A stretch of DNA of 64,000 nucleotides from Gnetum montanum (GCA_015680685.1 MNCI01036181.1:505951-569950), one strand, 5' to 3'. Shown: positions 35,160 through 45,349, counted from the first letter of the stretch. Notes: generated by a model from the letters alone, not told the origin. Made by a program: numbers and translations.

Positions 35160-35270
35160 ATTTCAAGTACCATAGGGATCATATATATAAGCTTGATATC
35201 ACCTGTACCTAATGTCAACTACATCACATCACGTCAAACCCAATATTGGGTACATGGCATCAAGGCCCAA
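35160..35270 (-). promoter_or_regulatory. Element C internal promoter-like block before the accessory gene
   Basis: On + the block reads ATATATATAAGCTTGATATC, then AATGTCA, CACGTCAAAC, CCAATATTGGGTAC and GGCATCAAGG. On the minus strand the motif series therefore precedes a TATA-like run (35183-35192). TTGGGTA and CATCAAGG also occur in C's own LTR U3 (TGTTGGGTA, AACATCAAGG). The position relative to the accessory gene is equivalent to that in B. Confidence 0.5.
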
Positions 35271-36600
35271 AAATTTTCATTGTATGGGATAGCTAAACAT
35301 GCAAACTAAAGCTCTGTGATTGGTTGGAAGGTTTGAAGTTAAGTCCATCATTCTGACATGAGTGGAAAACTAATTTGAGGCACCAAAAGTATGAGAAGCT
35401 TAATTCATCAATGTGAAAAGCATTAGAATGAGCAAGAAAAAGGTGTTGAAATTAAGGTTGTTTGATAGATCAAGGACATGATAAGGAAAATAATAAAATG
35501 TAACTGTTGAGCACTTGGAAGGTGAAAAATGATGTGGTGATTTCAAATAAGTACAAGTCACAAAAATGACACAAGTGGATCCTCCCCAAAGCAAGCTCTA
35601 GCCTATGATATCCTTCTGTAATCACACCGATGATGTTCATAGGCACTAAAAGAGTTGAATGCAATGCATACTTGTGAAACGAAACACACATGTTGAAACC
35701 ACCAAATTAAGATAATCACTCCATGTTACACAAAACCACAAGTTATGATCACATAGACAATGAGATGGGATGGATCATAGAAGGGATGAACAGAAGTTGG
35801 GACATGAGGTGTCCCACCATCGTCACAATGAAACCCTATGTGTTATTAATGGTGAAAAAATCATGAGTTCTTCATTCCAAGATTCAAACCAAGTCCACAC
35901 CACTTTGCAATGACATCCCATCATTTCAGCCTATTAGAGGACAACCGTAAGATGATCAAAGTTATGAGGAGTAACATCACTTGGCATTATATCCAAGGGA
36001 GGAGCTTTGTTAGTGCATACTTATTAGCTTTTTTTTTATTTTGAGAAGCCATTAACCTTTAGGCATGGGTACATGTTTATCTAGTGGAACCTTCAAAAGT
36101 TTATTCAATGGCATTTGAAGTTACTCTTACTCCCATTTTTGTTAGATCTACAAGGATATGGTTACAACCTCAACAACATGATAGAACATACAGAAGTGGC
36201 CAAAGAGAATTCACAAATCCCCTTGATGTAACACCCTTTACATTTTTCCTTGGTTCTATAGTTAGCTATCTAGACACAATGATTATGAAGTTATTTTTAG
36301 TTTGTATGATGAAAAATATTACCATTATGACTAGAGCATGAACCTCTTATTAATGGAATGGGTGGATGAATTTCATGGTCTTAATGTCCAAACAATTTGT
36401 CCCTTATGACTTGACAACATAGACAAAACCTCACCTCATTGGAAAACATGATCATCTTATTCACAAATCAGATTACATAACAAGGAAAATGAAAACAACA
36501 ATGAGAAAAAATTGGAAGAAATATTAAAAAATTGGATCAAGAAATATGTAAATAACAACAAATTGTAAAAAAAAATATGAAAAGAACTTAAGAATCTTGA
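35271..36600 (-). other. Element C non-coding interior between gag and internal promoter
   Basis: No gene. It aligns with B at 21661-22990. A T-rich run is present at 36030-36040. Confidence 0.6.
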
Positions 36601-36699
36601 AAATTAGAATGGAGGGTGACCCCCATGACTAAACATTTGGCTAGGGCAAGGATTAATAAGTGGAGTAATAGGATCCATGCATGTATGAAACATTGGAAA

Positions 36700-38950
36700 T
36701 TGTCCATACCCTAGCCACTAGGTGTCTATGGGTGGTGTGGTCGCTAGGTAGAAAAATTTTTGGGCACACACTTGATGGTTAAATGTATAGTGGGTTAGGG
36801 TATGAGGTGTCCCATGATTGCATGCTTGATCATGATATGGTATGCATGGATTTATTTGTCTTCCCATGCTTGTAGATTCATTGGTTGGATTTGGAATTGG
36901 AATACTAAGGGATGGTGGCTTGTGTATCGACTCAAAGACGGTGATGGTAAAAGGAAGGTGGTGCATCAAATTGGCATTATGCTAGCTTAGATGATATGGA
37001 GGGTTCATGCATGGCCTACTTTGGCTTATGGCTTTTCCTATAGAAAGGATGTTTCCTACATTGCAATTGAGACCTAGTGATGCCAACATGTCTATGTACA
37101 TTTGCAGCACAAGTGGCACTCATTTGTTGATATTGGGGTGCTAAAACATTGTGTGTTGCTAACAGTGACATATAATGAGGTGGAGTATCAAAATATCAAG
37201 GATAGGATGGATTGTAAGAGGCACAAGATGGTGATCCTTCAAGGGATGTCATGGGTTGATGGTACTCGGGAGAGTGACAGTGGCAATTTGTAGAGGACAT
37301 AGAACTAGTTGGAAAAATAGAAATTTGAACATAATATCTTTGTAGTTTCAACAAATAGGGTTGATTTGGTGGCATCCTTCTCCATGACTATGGTTATTGC
37401 CACTACAATTGATGACCATGTCAAGGCTAGTTATAAGTCCCCCTAGGATGGTATGATCAGTTGTGGAACTATCTATAATTACCTTGTGGAAGAGGAAATC
37501 TCTTGGACATGTGGTTTTACATAAACTTCAAATTTAAGGCACCTAACCAATACTTTTGTAAATGAAATAATACTAGACAATGGCCCTTTCAATGGTCATA
37601 TATGTAGATGTTGCATTCATTGTCTTCATATATAGTTGATCTTATAGCCTTACTTTCTTTACCTATTTTTCCTTTTTGCTAAAAATTGTTGTTAGTTGTT
37701 TCTTGATTCTACATCATTTGTTAATTGTGATCACTTGGCTTATTTTACATGATTCTCTCCTTGACCATCTTAATGAGAGTTATAATGTTTTCACATATCC
37801 ATCTGGACATCGTATTAAACTTTGCTTCAAGTTCTTCAATAGACTCTTGTATCAATAAGGTTTGTTGCAAAAGCACCTTATTGAGAGTGGTTTCATTCTC
37901 CTTACCATAGATCTCGACCTCCTTCTATTGAAGAGTTTGGTCCCATTGATATTTCTTGGCATTCTCCCATTTGCATATCTATCCTTCTTTTTTTACCACA
38001 CACTCGATTAGTTCTCCAATGTAATGGACTTGGAGCTTGTATAATTGCCTTGCAGCATACATCCTAAGGATCTCCCTTGTTTCATTACAAAGCCCATATA
38101 TGATGTGGAAAAGTTACCTTTCCTCAATGGGCATCTATTCAGTAAGGCATAACATCTATCTAAGGCCATGTCTAAGGGCTCATGTTGTTCTTGCTTCCAC
38201 TCTTGGATTTGTGTCCTTAGATTGGACACTCTTGCATAGATTTCGTATTATTGATTAAAAAGTTTTAGCATTGTAGACCATCGTTGGATTGAATTTGGTC
38301 TCAATAATCTATACCACACTTCAGCTCTATTAAATAATATTCTAGGAAAGAGCTTAAGCTTTTTCCATTTATTTTCAATGTTGTAGAAAGCACAAGCATC
38401 ATGGAAGGCCTGTAAATAATGTTATGGATCTAAATCATAGCCTCCTACAAATTTAGGGATATTATTCATGTCAAGATTAGGTAAATGACTCTTTTAATGA
38501 TGATTATGAGATATCTTTACTACCTCTATGATCTACATTAGGCTCTTAGTGGTGAACAGGGGCTCATTGTCATCAAACAAATTGTGAGGGAAATGTCTAT
38601 CTCTATGTGTTTCATTATGATGATGTTATATTTAACCTTTCCTATGGGTTCAATTTAAATTTTTAATTTGACCCTTTAGTGAAGCTCTATTTCTATACCT
38701 ATGTTCATCTTTGTCAAAACTAGATGTTGAAGGGAAAGATCAAGATAAGGAACCGAAAGAATTTCCATGGCTTCCATGGTGTACAACAAGGTCTCTTGAT
38801 TTATCATTTCTAGGTTTTAAGGAGGTTTTAAGCCTTGAGGCCTCCCTAAGTTCAAAACCTACATCATCTCCTCTAGGATTGTCTATCTTACCTAAAGGTA
38901 TTCTTTGAGTGTTGTCAGGATCATCATGATCATAAGAGTCTCCTACATAT
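36700..38950 (-). pseudogene. gag: Element C gag, decayed
   Basis: The capsid-type core lies at about 38490-37990. It reads DMNNIPKFVGGYDLDP, then HYLQAFHDACAF, KLKLFPR, EVWYRLLRPNSIQRW, ARVSNLRTQIQEWKQEQHE and PLDMALDRCYALLNRCP. It closely matches element A (DMNNITRFEGGY) and B. A C-terminal Pro/His/Tyr-rich stretch is at 36969-36718. Several stops and frame changes are present. No protease follows. Confidence 0.78.
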
Positions 38951-39100
38951 GGTTGGTCACTCCAAGTTTCTTCATCATATATCTTGTTAGTTCTTCAATG
39001 AATGTGTTCACTATATAGTGCATTGTCACATCCATGTGAGAGAGACATTGTTGTTTGTTTATGGTGTGCAAGATTTAATATTCTCTAAAAGATATATCAT

Positions 39101-40350
39101 AGACAATCGGCGCCTTCTGGCTCCCTTCTCCATGACCGAGTTGACCACCACCATCAACAACATGCCCGCTAGTAAAGCGCCAGGCTCAGACGGTTGGTCT
39201 CTGGAGTTCTTCAAAGTCTTTTTGGATCTTGTGGGCCCCAATCTCCTTGACGCTTTTAACGTCATGTTGGCTCGACGGCAGGTGCGACGGGAGCTCAACT
39301 GCTCTTGCATCATCTGCATCCCCAAGCAGCTGAATGCACACCGCCCTGAGCACTTTCGCCCTATTCGTGTGTGCAATGTCCTCATCCGCATTTTCTCCAA
39401 ACTTTTGGTCCACCGCCTTGGCCCCCTCCTTCCTCGATTGGTTGGTCACAATCAGGCGGGATTCATCCAGGGTAGGACCCTCCAGGACCAGGTCCTCCTT
39501 ATGCAGGAGGTCATTCACTCCCTCCGCACCACGGGGTTTTCGGGACTCTGTCTCAAGCTAGATATCGCGAAGGCATACGACACGCTTAGTTGGGAGGCTC
39601 TTCGTGATATCATGCTTAGGAAAGGCTTCGACCATGGTTTTATCCGGCTGTGTGTGCATCTCCAGTCCTCCGCCGGGTTTTCATTTGACGTGGGGGGACG
39701 GCTTTGGGGGTTCTCCTCCCCTAGTCGTGGTCTGAGGCAGGGTGACCCCCTGTCTCCTTTGCTTTTCATCATCGCCATGGACCTCATGCAGTCCTACTGT
39801 CGCGCCTCGGGGGTGGAGGGCCTTGACATTGGGGGGGGTGGCTTGCCGCGTTGAGCATTACGCGGACGACACCATGCTTCTTTGCCAGGCTGCGGTCCTG
39901 CAGGCCCAGTGTATCAACTTGGCTCTGTCCCGGTTGGCCGCCGAGTTAGGCCTGGAAATCAACCGCACCAAGTCAGCGGCGCACTTCATTAATGTGGATC
40001 CACAGGTGCAGCTTCGGATGACCTAGACTCTAGCTGTGCAACCGGGGAATTACACCGACACGTACCTGGGCATCCCGCTATTCCAGTGGGGGCGGACCAA
40101 TTCCTGGACCCCCCTCCTGGCCAAGCTTGAGCGCCACGTCAATCACTGGGCCAACCATTTCCTCATGCGTAAAGGCCGTCTCCTCGTGGCCACTGGGATC
40201 CTTGCGGCCACCACGTGCTTTTTGGCAGCGGTCGCCGTACCCCCCGCGGCCATCATTCACCTGATCAACGCCCGGATTCACGGTTTCCTGTGGGGGGGGC
40301 CAAAGGGGGGAACAAACTCCACCTTGTCAATTGGCACTACGCAGCCCAGC
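39101..40350 (+). pseudogene. LINE reverse transcriptase, 5'-truncated, with frameshifts
   Basis: RNA-dependent DNA polymerase of a plant L1-type LINE. It begins LLAPFSMTELTTTINNMPASK. KAPGSDGWSLEFFK, HFRPIRVCNVLIRIFSKLL, NQAGFIQGRTLQDQVLL, LKLDIAKAYDTLSWE and GLRQGDPLSPLLFI are all clear. The catalytic YADD motif is at 39859-39870. The reading frame changes at a G8 run (39831-39838), within G runs at 40292-40310, and again near 40345. A TAG stops the middle frame at 40024-40026. The open reading frame that starts at 39018 uses element C sequence for its first residues, so that start is not real. The catalytic residues are intact. Confidence 0.92.
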
Positions 40351-41090
40351 CTCGTACGATGGGGGGTTGGGGGTCACGACATTCGAGGACGAGTGTGCGA
40401 TGGGGCAGCAGCGGCTGGTCTATCGGCTCTCTCGGGCTCGGGGGGAGTGCAGTCAGTGGGGCCATATCGTGCGACGGAAGTACACGCCCTGGATCTCCGA
40501 CTCACACATTTTGTGGCCTTGGTCGTCTCTTTGCCAGCACGTGCAGTGGATGCTGGACAGGAACTGGCTCCACCTCGAGCCTCGCGTCCTTTTGGCCCAT
40601 AAATACCCTCCTGAGGACGGTTGGATGGCGGTTTGGCGCGGGCGGCTCCCCGAAAAAGTGAAGATCTTCCTGTGGCTGCTGAAGTCCGCCACGCTCCCCG
40701 TTCGTGTCTTCTTGCAGCAGCGCAGCATTTTACAGGACCCCACGTGTCCGCAGTGTGGCCAAGCCCCTGAAACTCTTAACCACTTTGTTTATGATTGCCC
40801 CTGCATGCGCGCCACGTGGCGCGCATGCAGAAGACCCCCTCTGCGGCGATTTGATGACGATTCCTGGTCGACGCTTTTACTCTGGCTCGCTTGGAAGGCA
40901 CGGAACCACACTATGTTCTCGCAGGTGGCTACCCCCTCCCCTCTACAGCTAATTCAGCAGACGCGCTGGGCGTGGTACGAGACGGTGGCCGCGATGGGAA
41001 AGACGCCGTTGTTTGAGCCTGGCTGCGCAGATTTCCAGGTGGATGGGGAACTGTGGCGGATGGTTTGCCAGTGCAGATGGGATGTGCTGC
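40351..41090 (+). pseudogene. LINE zinc-binding reverse-transcriptase domain and linker
   Basis: Continues the ORF2-type protein. YDGGLGVTTFEDECAMGQQR is the usual post-RT motif, and the segment with LPEKVKIFLWLLKSATLPVR leads into the zinc-binding motif CPQCGQAPETLNHFVYDCP (TGT codons at 40745 and 40754), then MRATW. This Cys/His domain (zf-RVT type) is common in plant LINEs. A linker of about 90 residues follows (WKARNHTMFSQ onward). The frame is open from about 40331 to 41875. Confidence 0.9.
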
Positions 41091-41560
41091 TGCCGCGGCT
41101 GGTCGGGGACCCTGACCTGTCTAACAATTCCTTCTTTACCAACTGGCGCGGCGATCAAACCTTCTTTCGTGGCCGAGTTATTCGCCTGATAGAGGCTGAT
41201 TTGGCCAACTACTTGGGGGTCCCAGCCGCTGGGGAGACCATCTCGCCTACTTCCCGTGGCCTCCATAACTCGGTGGTTTTCTTCCATGGCCTTTCCCCGA
41301 GGACGCAGAGTCACCAGGTTCCTCGGACCTCCCTCCCGTGGCTCTGGGCTCACGCGGCCGTCCTGGTTGAGCGCTTCTTTGTGCAGTCGGGCAACGTGTC
41401 CAAGCTCCAGGGGCTGCATTTCACCTTCCTGCAGTGCTTGCAGGAGGGTACCCGGGTTAACCTACCGCGCTTCTTCCTCGAGGCTCTCCGCCTCCAGTGG
41501 CGGGGTCGCCGGTCGGGGCTTATTTTGGCTCTGTGGAGGGGGGCGGGGGTGCAGGAGGCG
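41091..41560 (+). CDS. LINE C-terminal extension resembling the LTR accessory domain
   Basis: In the same frame as the zinc-binding domain. The segments FFTNWRGDQTFFRGRVIRLI, EADLANYLGVP, and later VERFFVQSGNVSKLQGL and EGTRVNLPRFFLEAL follow the same order and spacing as VDFSTKAILEVLNLP, FPTKGLNKILTYLARG and ANLPHLYLTKIL of the element B accessory protein. Both resemble the plant 'putative transposon protein' domain of Athila-like ORFs. Identity is low, so this is a pattern match by eye. No catalytic residues are apparent. The function is unknown. Confidence 0.5.
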
Positions 41561-41589
41561 CTGGGCCTGTCCACTGCACCCGCTAGGGG

Positions 41590-42357
41590 GCATTGTGTTG
41601 CCCCTCCCCCTGTTTCCCCCCTGTTTCCCCCCCTTCCTCTACTCCTCGACGGCTGGCTACTCTCCGTCTCTCCTGGGGCCGCCGCTCTCGCCGTAATCAT
41701 GCCCTCTCGCCTGACCCCCCTGGCGCCCCCCCGCAGTGGGAGGCACAGCTTCGGTGGGAGGTTGCTGCTGCCAGGGCGACGGAGCAGCGGTCGGCGGAGG
41801 CTCGGTGGGCTGTTGCACTGGCCGATTGGTGGGCCGACCACGAAACCCAGCTCCGGGAGCAGGCGCAGCAGCTGAATAGGCAGGATACGCTTGCGATGGA
41901 GACCCTGCGTGCCCAGATCATAGATGACCTCCGGGATCGGCTCAGGGAGGAGCTGCGGCAGGAGGAGGTGGACTGGCAAGCCCGGGAGGTGGCGGCCCGA
42001 GAGGAGCAGGAGCGGTTGCAGGAGGAGGAGCTGCAGCGGCAGCGGCAGCTCAATCGGGCGCATCAGCAGAGCACCCATCAGTGGCTTAGGGGGGGATGCT
42101 GCCCATATACCATCCTTGGTATTAATTGTGAGAGCTTCTGGGGGGAGCTCAGAAGGCACATCCGCCGCACGTCCGCTAGACTCCACCCGGATGCGGGGGA
42201 TTCGTCACCGGATCGACGCGAGCGCGAGGCTCTTCTGCAGGGGTTCCAGCAGGCCGTGAACTTCGTCGACACGGAGGATCATCGGGCTACTCTGGACATG
42301 CTCCATGAGTTGGAGTTTCCCCGGTGTGCCTGCCACCAGCTGCCGACCCACCCCTAG
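41590..42357 (+). CDS. LINE tail: coiled coil plus DnaJ-like J domain
   Basis: Either a separate ORF of up to 254 aa or, more likely, the end of the ORF2-type protein after a frame change in the C-rich stretch 41600-41735. Residues about 48-165 are rich in Glu, Gln, Arg and Leu (EEQERLQEEELQRQRQL) and look like a long coiled coil. The last 85 residues form a J domain. Helix I is PYTILGINCESF, helix II is LRRHIRRTSARLHPD with the HPD motif at 42184-42192, and helices III-IV read LLQGFQQAVNFVDTEDHRAT. J domains recruit Hsp70 and stimulate its ATPase through HPD. The ORF ends at a TAG at 42355. Coding potential is supported by motif conservation. Confidence 0.75.
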   Translation, partial: ALCCPSPCFPPVSPPSSTPRRLATLRLSWGRRSRRNHALSPDPPGAPPQWEAQLRWEVAAARATEQRSAEARWAVALADWWADHETQLREQAQQLNRQDTLAMETLRAQIIDDLRDRLREELRQEEVDWQAREVAAREEQERLQEEELQRQRQLNRAHQQSTHQWLRGGCCPYTILGINCESFWGELRRHIRRTSARLHPDAGDSSPDRREREALLQGFQQAVNFVDTEDHRATLDMLHELEFPRCACHQLPTHP

Positions 42358-42696
42358 CCCTTTCCCTCTCTCTCTTTCGTTCGCTCCGCTTCCTTGTGGG
42401 GGTTGTCGTTTGTTTGGGGTGGCCCGCCCCCCCCCCCCCCCCCCCAAGTGTTTTTGTGCTTGCCTTTGTGTGGGGGGTGCACCCCACCCCCCCAGGTTAG
42501 GGGGGTCTTTTGGCCGCCCTTTGCGAGCCTTTTGAACGCCTGTACGGCTTCGCGGTTTTCGGTCGCCAGCTGGGGCTCGGCGTGGTTTTTTCTGTTGTTG
42601 TGGGGACTCGGGCCCCCCCCCCCTTGTTCTTTTATTTGTATAGTCGTGTAACTTTATTTCAGTAATACATTCCCAAACATTCTCTCAAAAAAAAAA
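42358..42696 (+). other. LINE 3' untranslated region and A tail
   Basis: A C-run of about 20 bases near 42425-42446, G/C-rich blocks, then AT-rich sequence and ten A. There is no canonical AATAAA; AGTAATACAT is nearby. Confidence 0.7.
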
Positions 42697-42766
42697 TACC
42701 TTCATAGTAATTGCGTATGATATAACTAATCTTGATAACTAGCACCATCCCTAGCAACAGTGCCAA
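42697..42766 (-). other. Element C leader end with primer binding site (tRNA-Asp type)
   Basis: At 42746-42766 the minus strand reads TTGGCACTGTTGCTAGGGAT directly after the 5' LTR, close to the tRNA-Asp complement with only C/T or G/A changes. The rest is leader sequence alignable with B. Confidence 0.82.
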
Positions 42767-43618
42767 TGATGAGCAGCTAGGTACTCCTATGCTCAACCAT
42801 ATGAATCACAAGCATTCACACATGATCTAGTCGAATTACATGGATATGACTAGTTGTGGTATCTAGATCATTATGCTATGATAGCAATTCACTATCTTTC
42901 CACTTGGACTAGTGGTAGCTTTGTCACATATGATTTAGTCCAAAGTGAGGCATATGATGTTGTCTCTAATTCTATGCTACTCCTGATAATGATAAAAAAG
43001 GTAAATTAATTAAGCTAATGGATGAAGGAAAACAAGATCTAAGATAGCCTATGTGTGATGAGTGTTTGCTCTTAATCATCTATATACATCTTGCACTTTT
43101 TGAGACTACTTCTAGGATTACCAAGCGTATGTCACTAGTTATGCTAGATAATACACTTCTAGATTACCAACCATCCATAGTTAAATGCTCATGGTTAAAG
43201 TGTATGCATTTCACTTAATAACAGGAATAGTAAATAGCAATAAATAATAACATTTAACAAAATAAATTAGTAAATAATTAATAATATAAAGTAATAATAA
43301 TCTAAATGGATGATGCAATGATGGGAGTAATCTTAATCTTTATTGTCAATCATGTAACATGTCCAAGTACATCACACTCGAACAAAGGTGTCATATGATT
43401 ACAAACATCACACTGCAAACATGCACCAAGAATAACATTCTCTCCAAGGAAAAGAAACTAAAAACTAAAACTTTCTCCCTACTTCCTACATACTACATAC
43501 TATCTCATCCAAGCATCCAAGTGCTATATTTATAGGCAGACCCAAATGAGGTAACATTGGATATCCAACGTTACTTCTTAGCTCTGATGTTGAGGCCTAA
43601 CAAGATGATGACTCATCA
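42767..43618 (-). repeat. Element C 5' LTR
   Basis: An 852 bp copy of 30768-31659 with many substitutions. On + it ends ACTCATCA before the CTATG duplication. A deletion removes part of the U3 motif array present in the 3' copy. Confidence 0.92.
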
Positions 43619-43985
43619 CTATGTGAAAAAGAAAATAAATTTCTATAGCTAGAGTTACATTGTGCAACTTACAAAAAAATAATAATAATTGATGGTTTTT
43701 AGGGCTATAATAGCCAAATGAAAGCTACAATAATATAACTAAAATGACAACATATAACTAGCCTAACAGTGGTCAAAGTTAAGCCATAGGAGTAGAAAGA
43801 GGATCATTATCATTGGCATTATCATCAACGTAGTTATCATCTTCATTGCAATCAACACCATAGGCTTGTAGACAAGCAATGCATTAACACAATGAGAACA
43901 TAAGTTAACATTAAAACTAAAACATAAAATAACATTAAAATAATGATGTTGACAAGTGATATCATAAATAAGCCATAAGTTTATG
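43619..43985 (+). other. Element E interior between C and D
   Basis: AT-rich non-coding DNA that begins with the right CTATG duplication. The left edge of element D is not sharp, so part of this may belong to D. Confidence 0.5.
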
Positions 43986-44794
43986 ATGGAAATTCAAAGC
44001 ACATCCCTTAAACAAATAAACAGGCTACAAGTGCTAGTTATGAAACTAGAAAGACATGTTACCCATCCCTGAAGGTCCCCTCTAACTAAGGGCCTCTCTT
44101 AATTCCTACTTCTCTTTATGGAATGGTGTTTTTTTTTGTGGAAGCACTCTTGTTTCTCGAGGGAATGGATCAGTCTTGGAGTGGTGATGCAAATTCATTG
44201 AAAGAGGTTGTTTTTGGTTAGGACTAAGGATGGATCTTCTCAAGTCATTTTAAACACAAAACTCCACAAGGGACTTCTTATGACCTTAATTTGGGATTCC
44301 ATTCCACCCTCTCTATCATTCATCTATGCTACCCTAACTCACCTTGCTGCTGGTTTCTATGTTATGCTTGATGTCTTAGTTTGATGTGTTGGAATTCATG
44401 GATAGATTCTTCAAGGTTGGTCCTTACCTTTTTATGATCATTAAATCAATTGTGGTGCCCATGGACTCCTTATTTGAGGTTATGAAAGGGTAAAAAGGAC
44501 ATGTGCCTGCTATGGGGAGGATCAACTTGCATATCTCCTGGATTGAATAGTTAAGCCCCTTACATTACACATCGCTACAATCCTATCTTTCACATATTAT
44601 GTTATGTACTCTACTTTGTACTCCTTAAAACTATCATTAAATTCATTCTCCAAAACATTTTTTTCATTTTTCTAAATTTTCTAAGCTTCAACATCCTCTT
44701 CTACTATTCTCATTATGTTCATGGCTTTTGGGCTTCCATTTAACCCTAATTTCACTTATAAATCCCTTATATTTTGGAAGTTTGACCAAATCAA

Positions 44795-44935
44795 TGGAAG
44801 TCAATAGTAGTCAATAGCTACATTGACTAGGCCTAGTCGATGTAGCCAACCCCATTGACTAAGCCCTATCTACTAGGCCTAATCAATGTAAGCCAAAAAT
44901 TCTATAAATACCACTATAGCTTTGTGATTTTTTGA
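44795..44935 (+). promoter_or_regulatory. Element D internal promoter-like block matching its own LTR
   Basis: Repeated CATTGACTAGGCCTAGTCGA, CATTGACTAAGCCC and CTACTAGGCCTAATCAATGT precede a TATA box TCTATAAATA (44901-44910). D's own LTR U3 has CATCAACTAGGCCCCATCGA and GCATCGACTAGGGCCCATCT before CCTATAAATA (47791-47800). The motif differs from those of A, B and C but is shared between the two promoters of D. Confidence 0.65.
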
Positions 44936-45349
44936 CATTTTCTTCATAACGTGAAGGGATTTTTTTACCATTTTTCAAAGCCCATAACTTGATAACAATT
45001 TGCCCAAATCACTTTGTTCATTGATCTTATAGCTACTGAAGGTAAGCTTTTGATCATGGTAGATGCAAACCTTATGTCTTCCAATGAGAGTTTTCAAAAA
45101 AATTTCTAACTTTCCCAAAGGGGATATTGAACACAAAAATATCAAACCATTAATTCTTGAGAGTTAACCTTTCCAATGCCTTCTGAAATGACTTATTAAC
45201 ATTAAAATACAAATAAAATAATGATTAAAATTGATTAAGTTAGCCATAATTACAACTTAGCCAAGTGTAACTATCCCAAGGAGAGAAGGAATTCCAATTG
45301 TTTCATGTTACACAATAATTGCTAACTTGTGATCATGGTGTGATTACAA

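Larger units (their letters stand above)
39101..42696 (+). mobile_element. LINE L: 5'-truncated non-LTR retrotransposon with J-domain tail
   Basis: A 3.6 kb GC-rich block inside AT-rich element C. Flanking C sequence can be aligned to B on both sides (CTAAAAGATATATCAT left, TAATTGCGTATGATAT right). It starts inside the RT domain, so the endonuclease and any ORF1 are missing, as in typical 5' truncation. It ends in a 10-base A run (42687-42696). No clear target duplication is seen. Order: RT, zinc-binding RVT domain, a domain resembling the LTR accessory protein, coiled coil, J domain, 3' UTR. It carries one stop codon and about four frame changes, several at G or C runs. Confidence 0.9.
30768..43618 (-). 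mobile_element. Element C: RT-less LTR retrotransposon with accessory gene, interrupted by a LINE
   Basis: A minus-strand element with 3' LTR 30768-31659 and 5' LTR 42767-43618, flanked by a perfect target duplication CTATG (30763-30767 and 43619-43623). The interior carries a tRNA-Asp primer site, gag, internal promoter block and accessory gene in the same order as B. No LTR-type pol is present. LINE L lies inside the leader. Without L the element would be about 9.3 kb, like B. Its LTRs differ visibly throughout, so it is old. Confidence 0.92.

Noticed and set aside
39018-39100. ATG at 39018 as the true start of the LINE protein
   Set aside because: These bases align with the element B leader and belong to element C. 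The LINE begins at about 39101, inside RT, so the start is accidental.
40215-40661. 148-aa ORF overlapping the RT to zinc-finger junction
   Set aside because: Only its short segment around NKLHLVNWHYAAQP is the true frame between two frameshifts; the rest is a shadow.
41350-42186. 278-aa minus-strand ORF across the LINE tail
   Set aside because: It lies antisense to the coiled coil, in GC-rich DNA where stops are rare. Its Pro/Leu/Arg composition is the mirror of Gln/Glu/Arg codons. It has no domain pattern.
39101-42696. Bacterial or fungal contamination as the source of the GC-rich block
   Set aside because: It is a plant-type LINE with zinc-binding RVT domain and an A tail, and both flanks continue the same element C sequence.
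39085-42715. Target site duplication of the LINE
   Set aside because: ATTCTCTAAAAG (left) and ATTCTCTCAAAAA (at the LINE 3' end) look alike, but the second lies within the LINE tail. Comparison with element B gives no duplicated flank.
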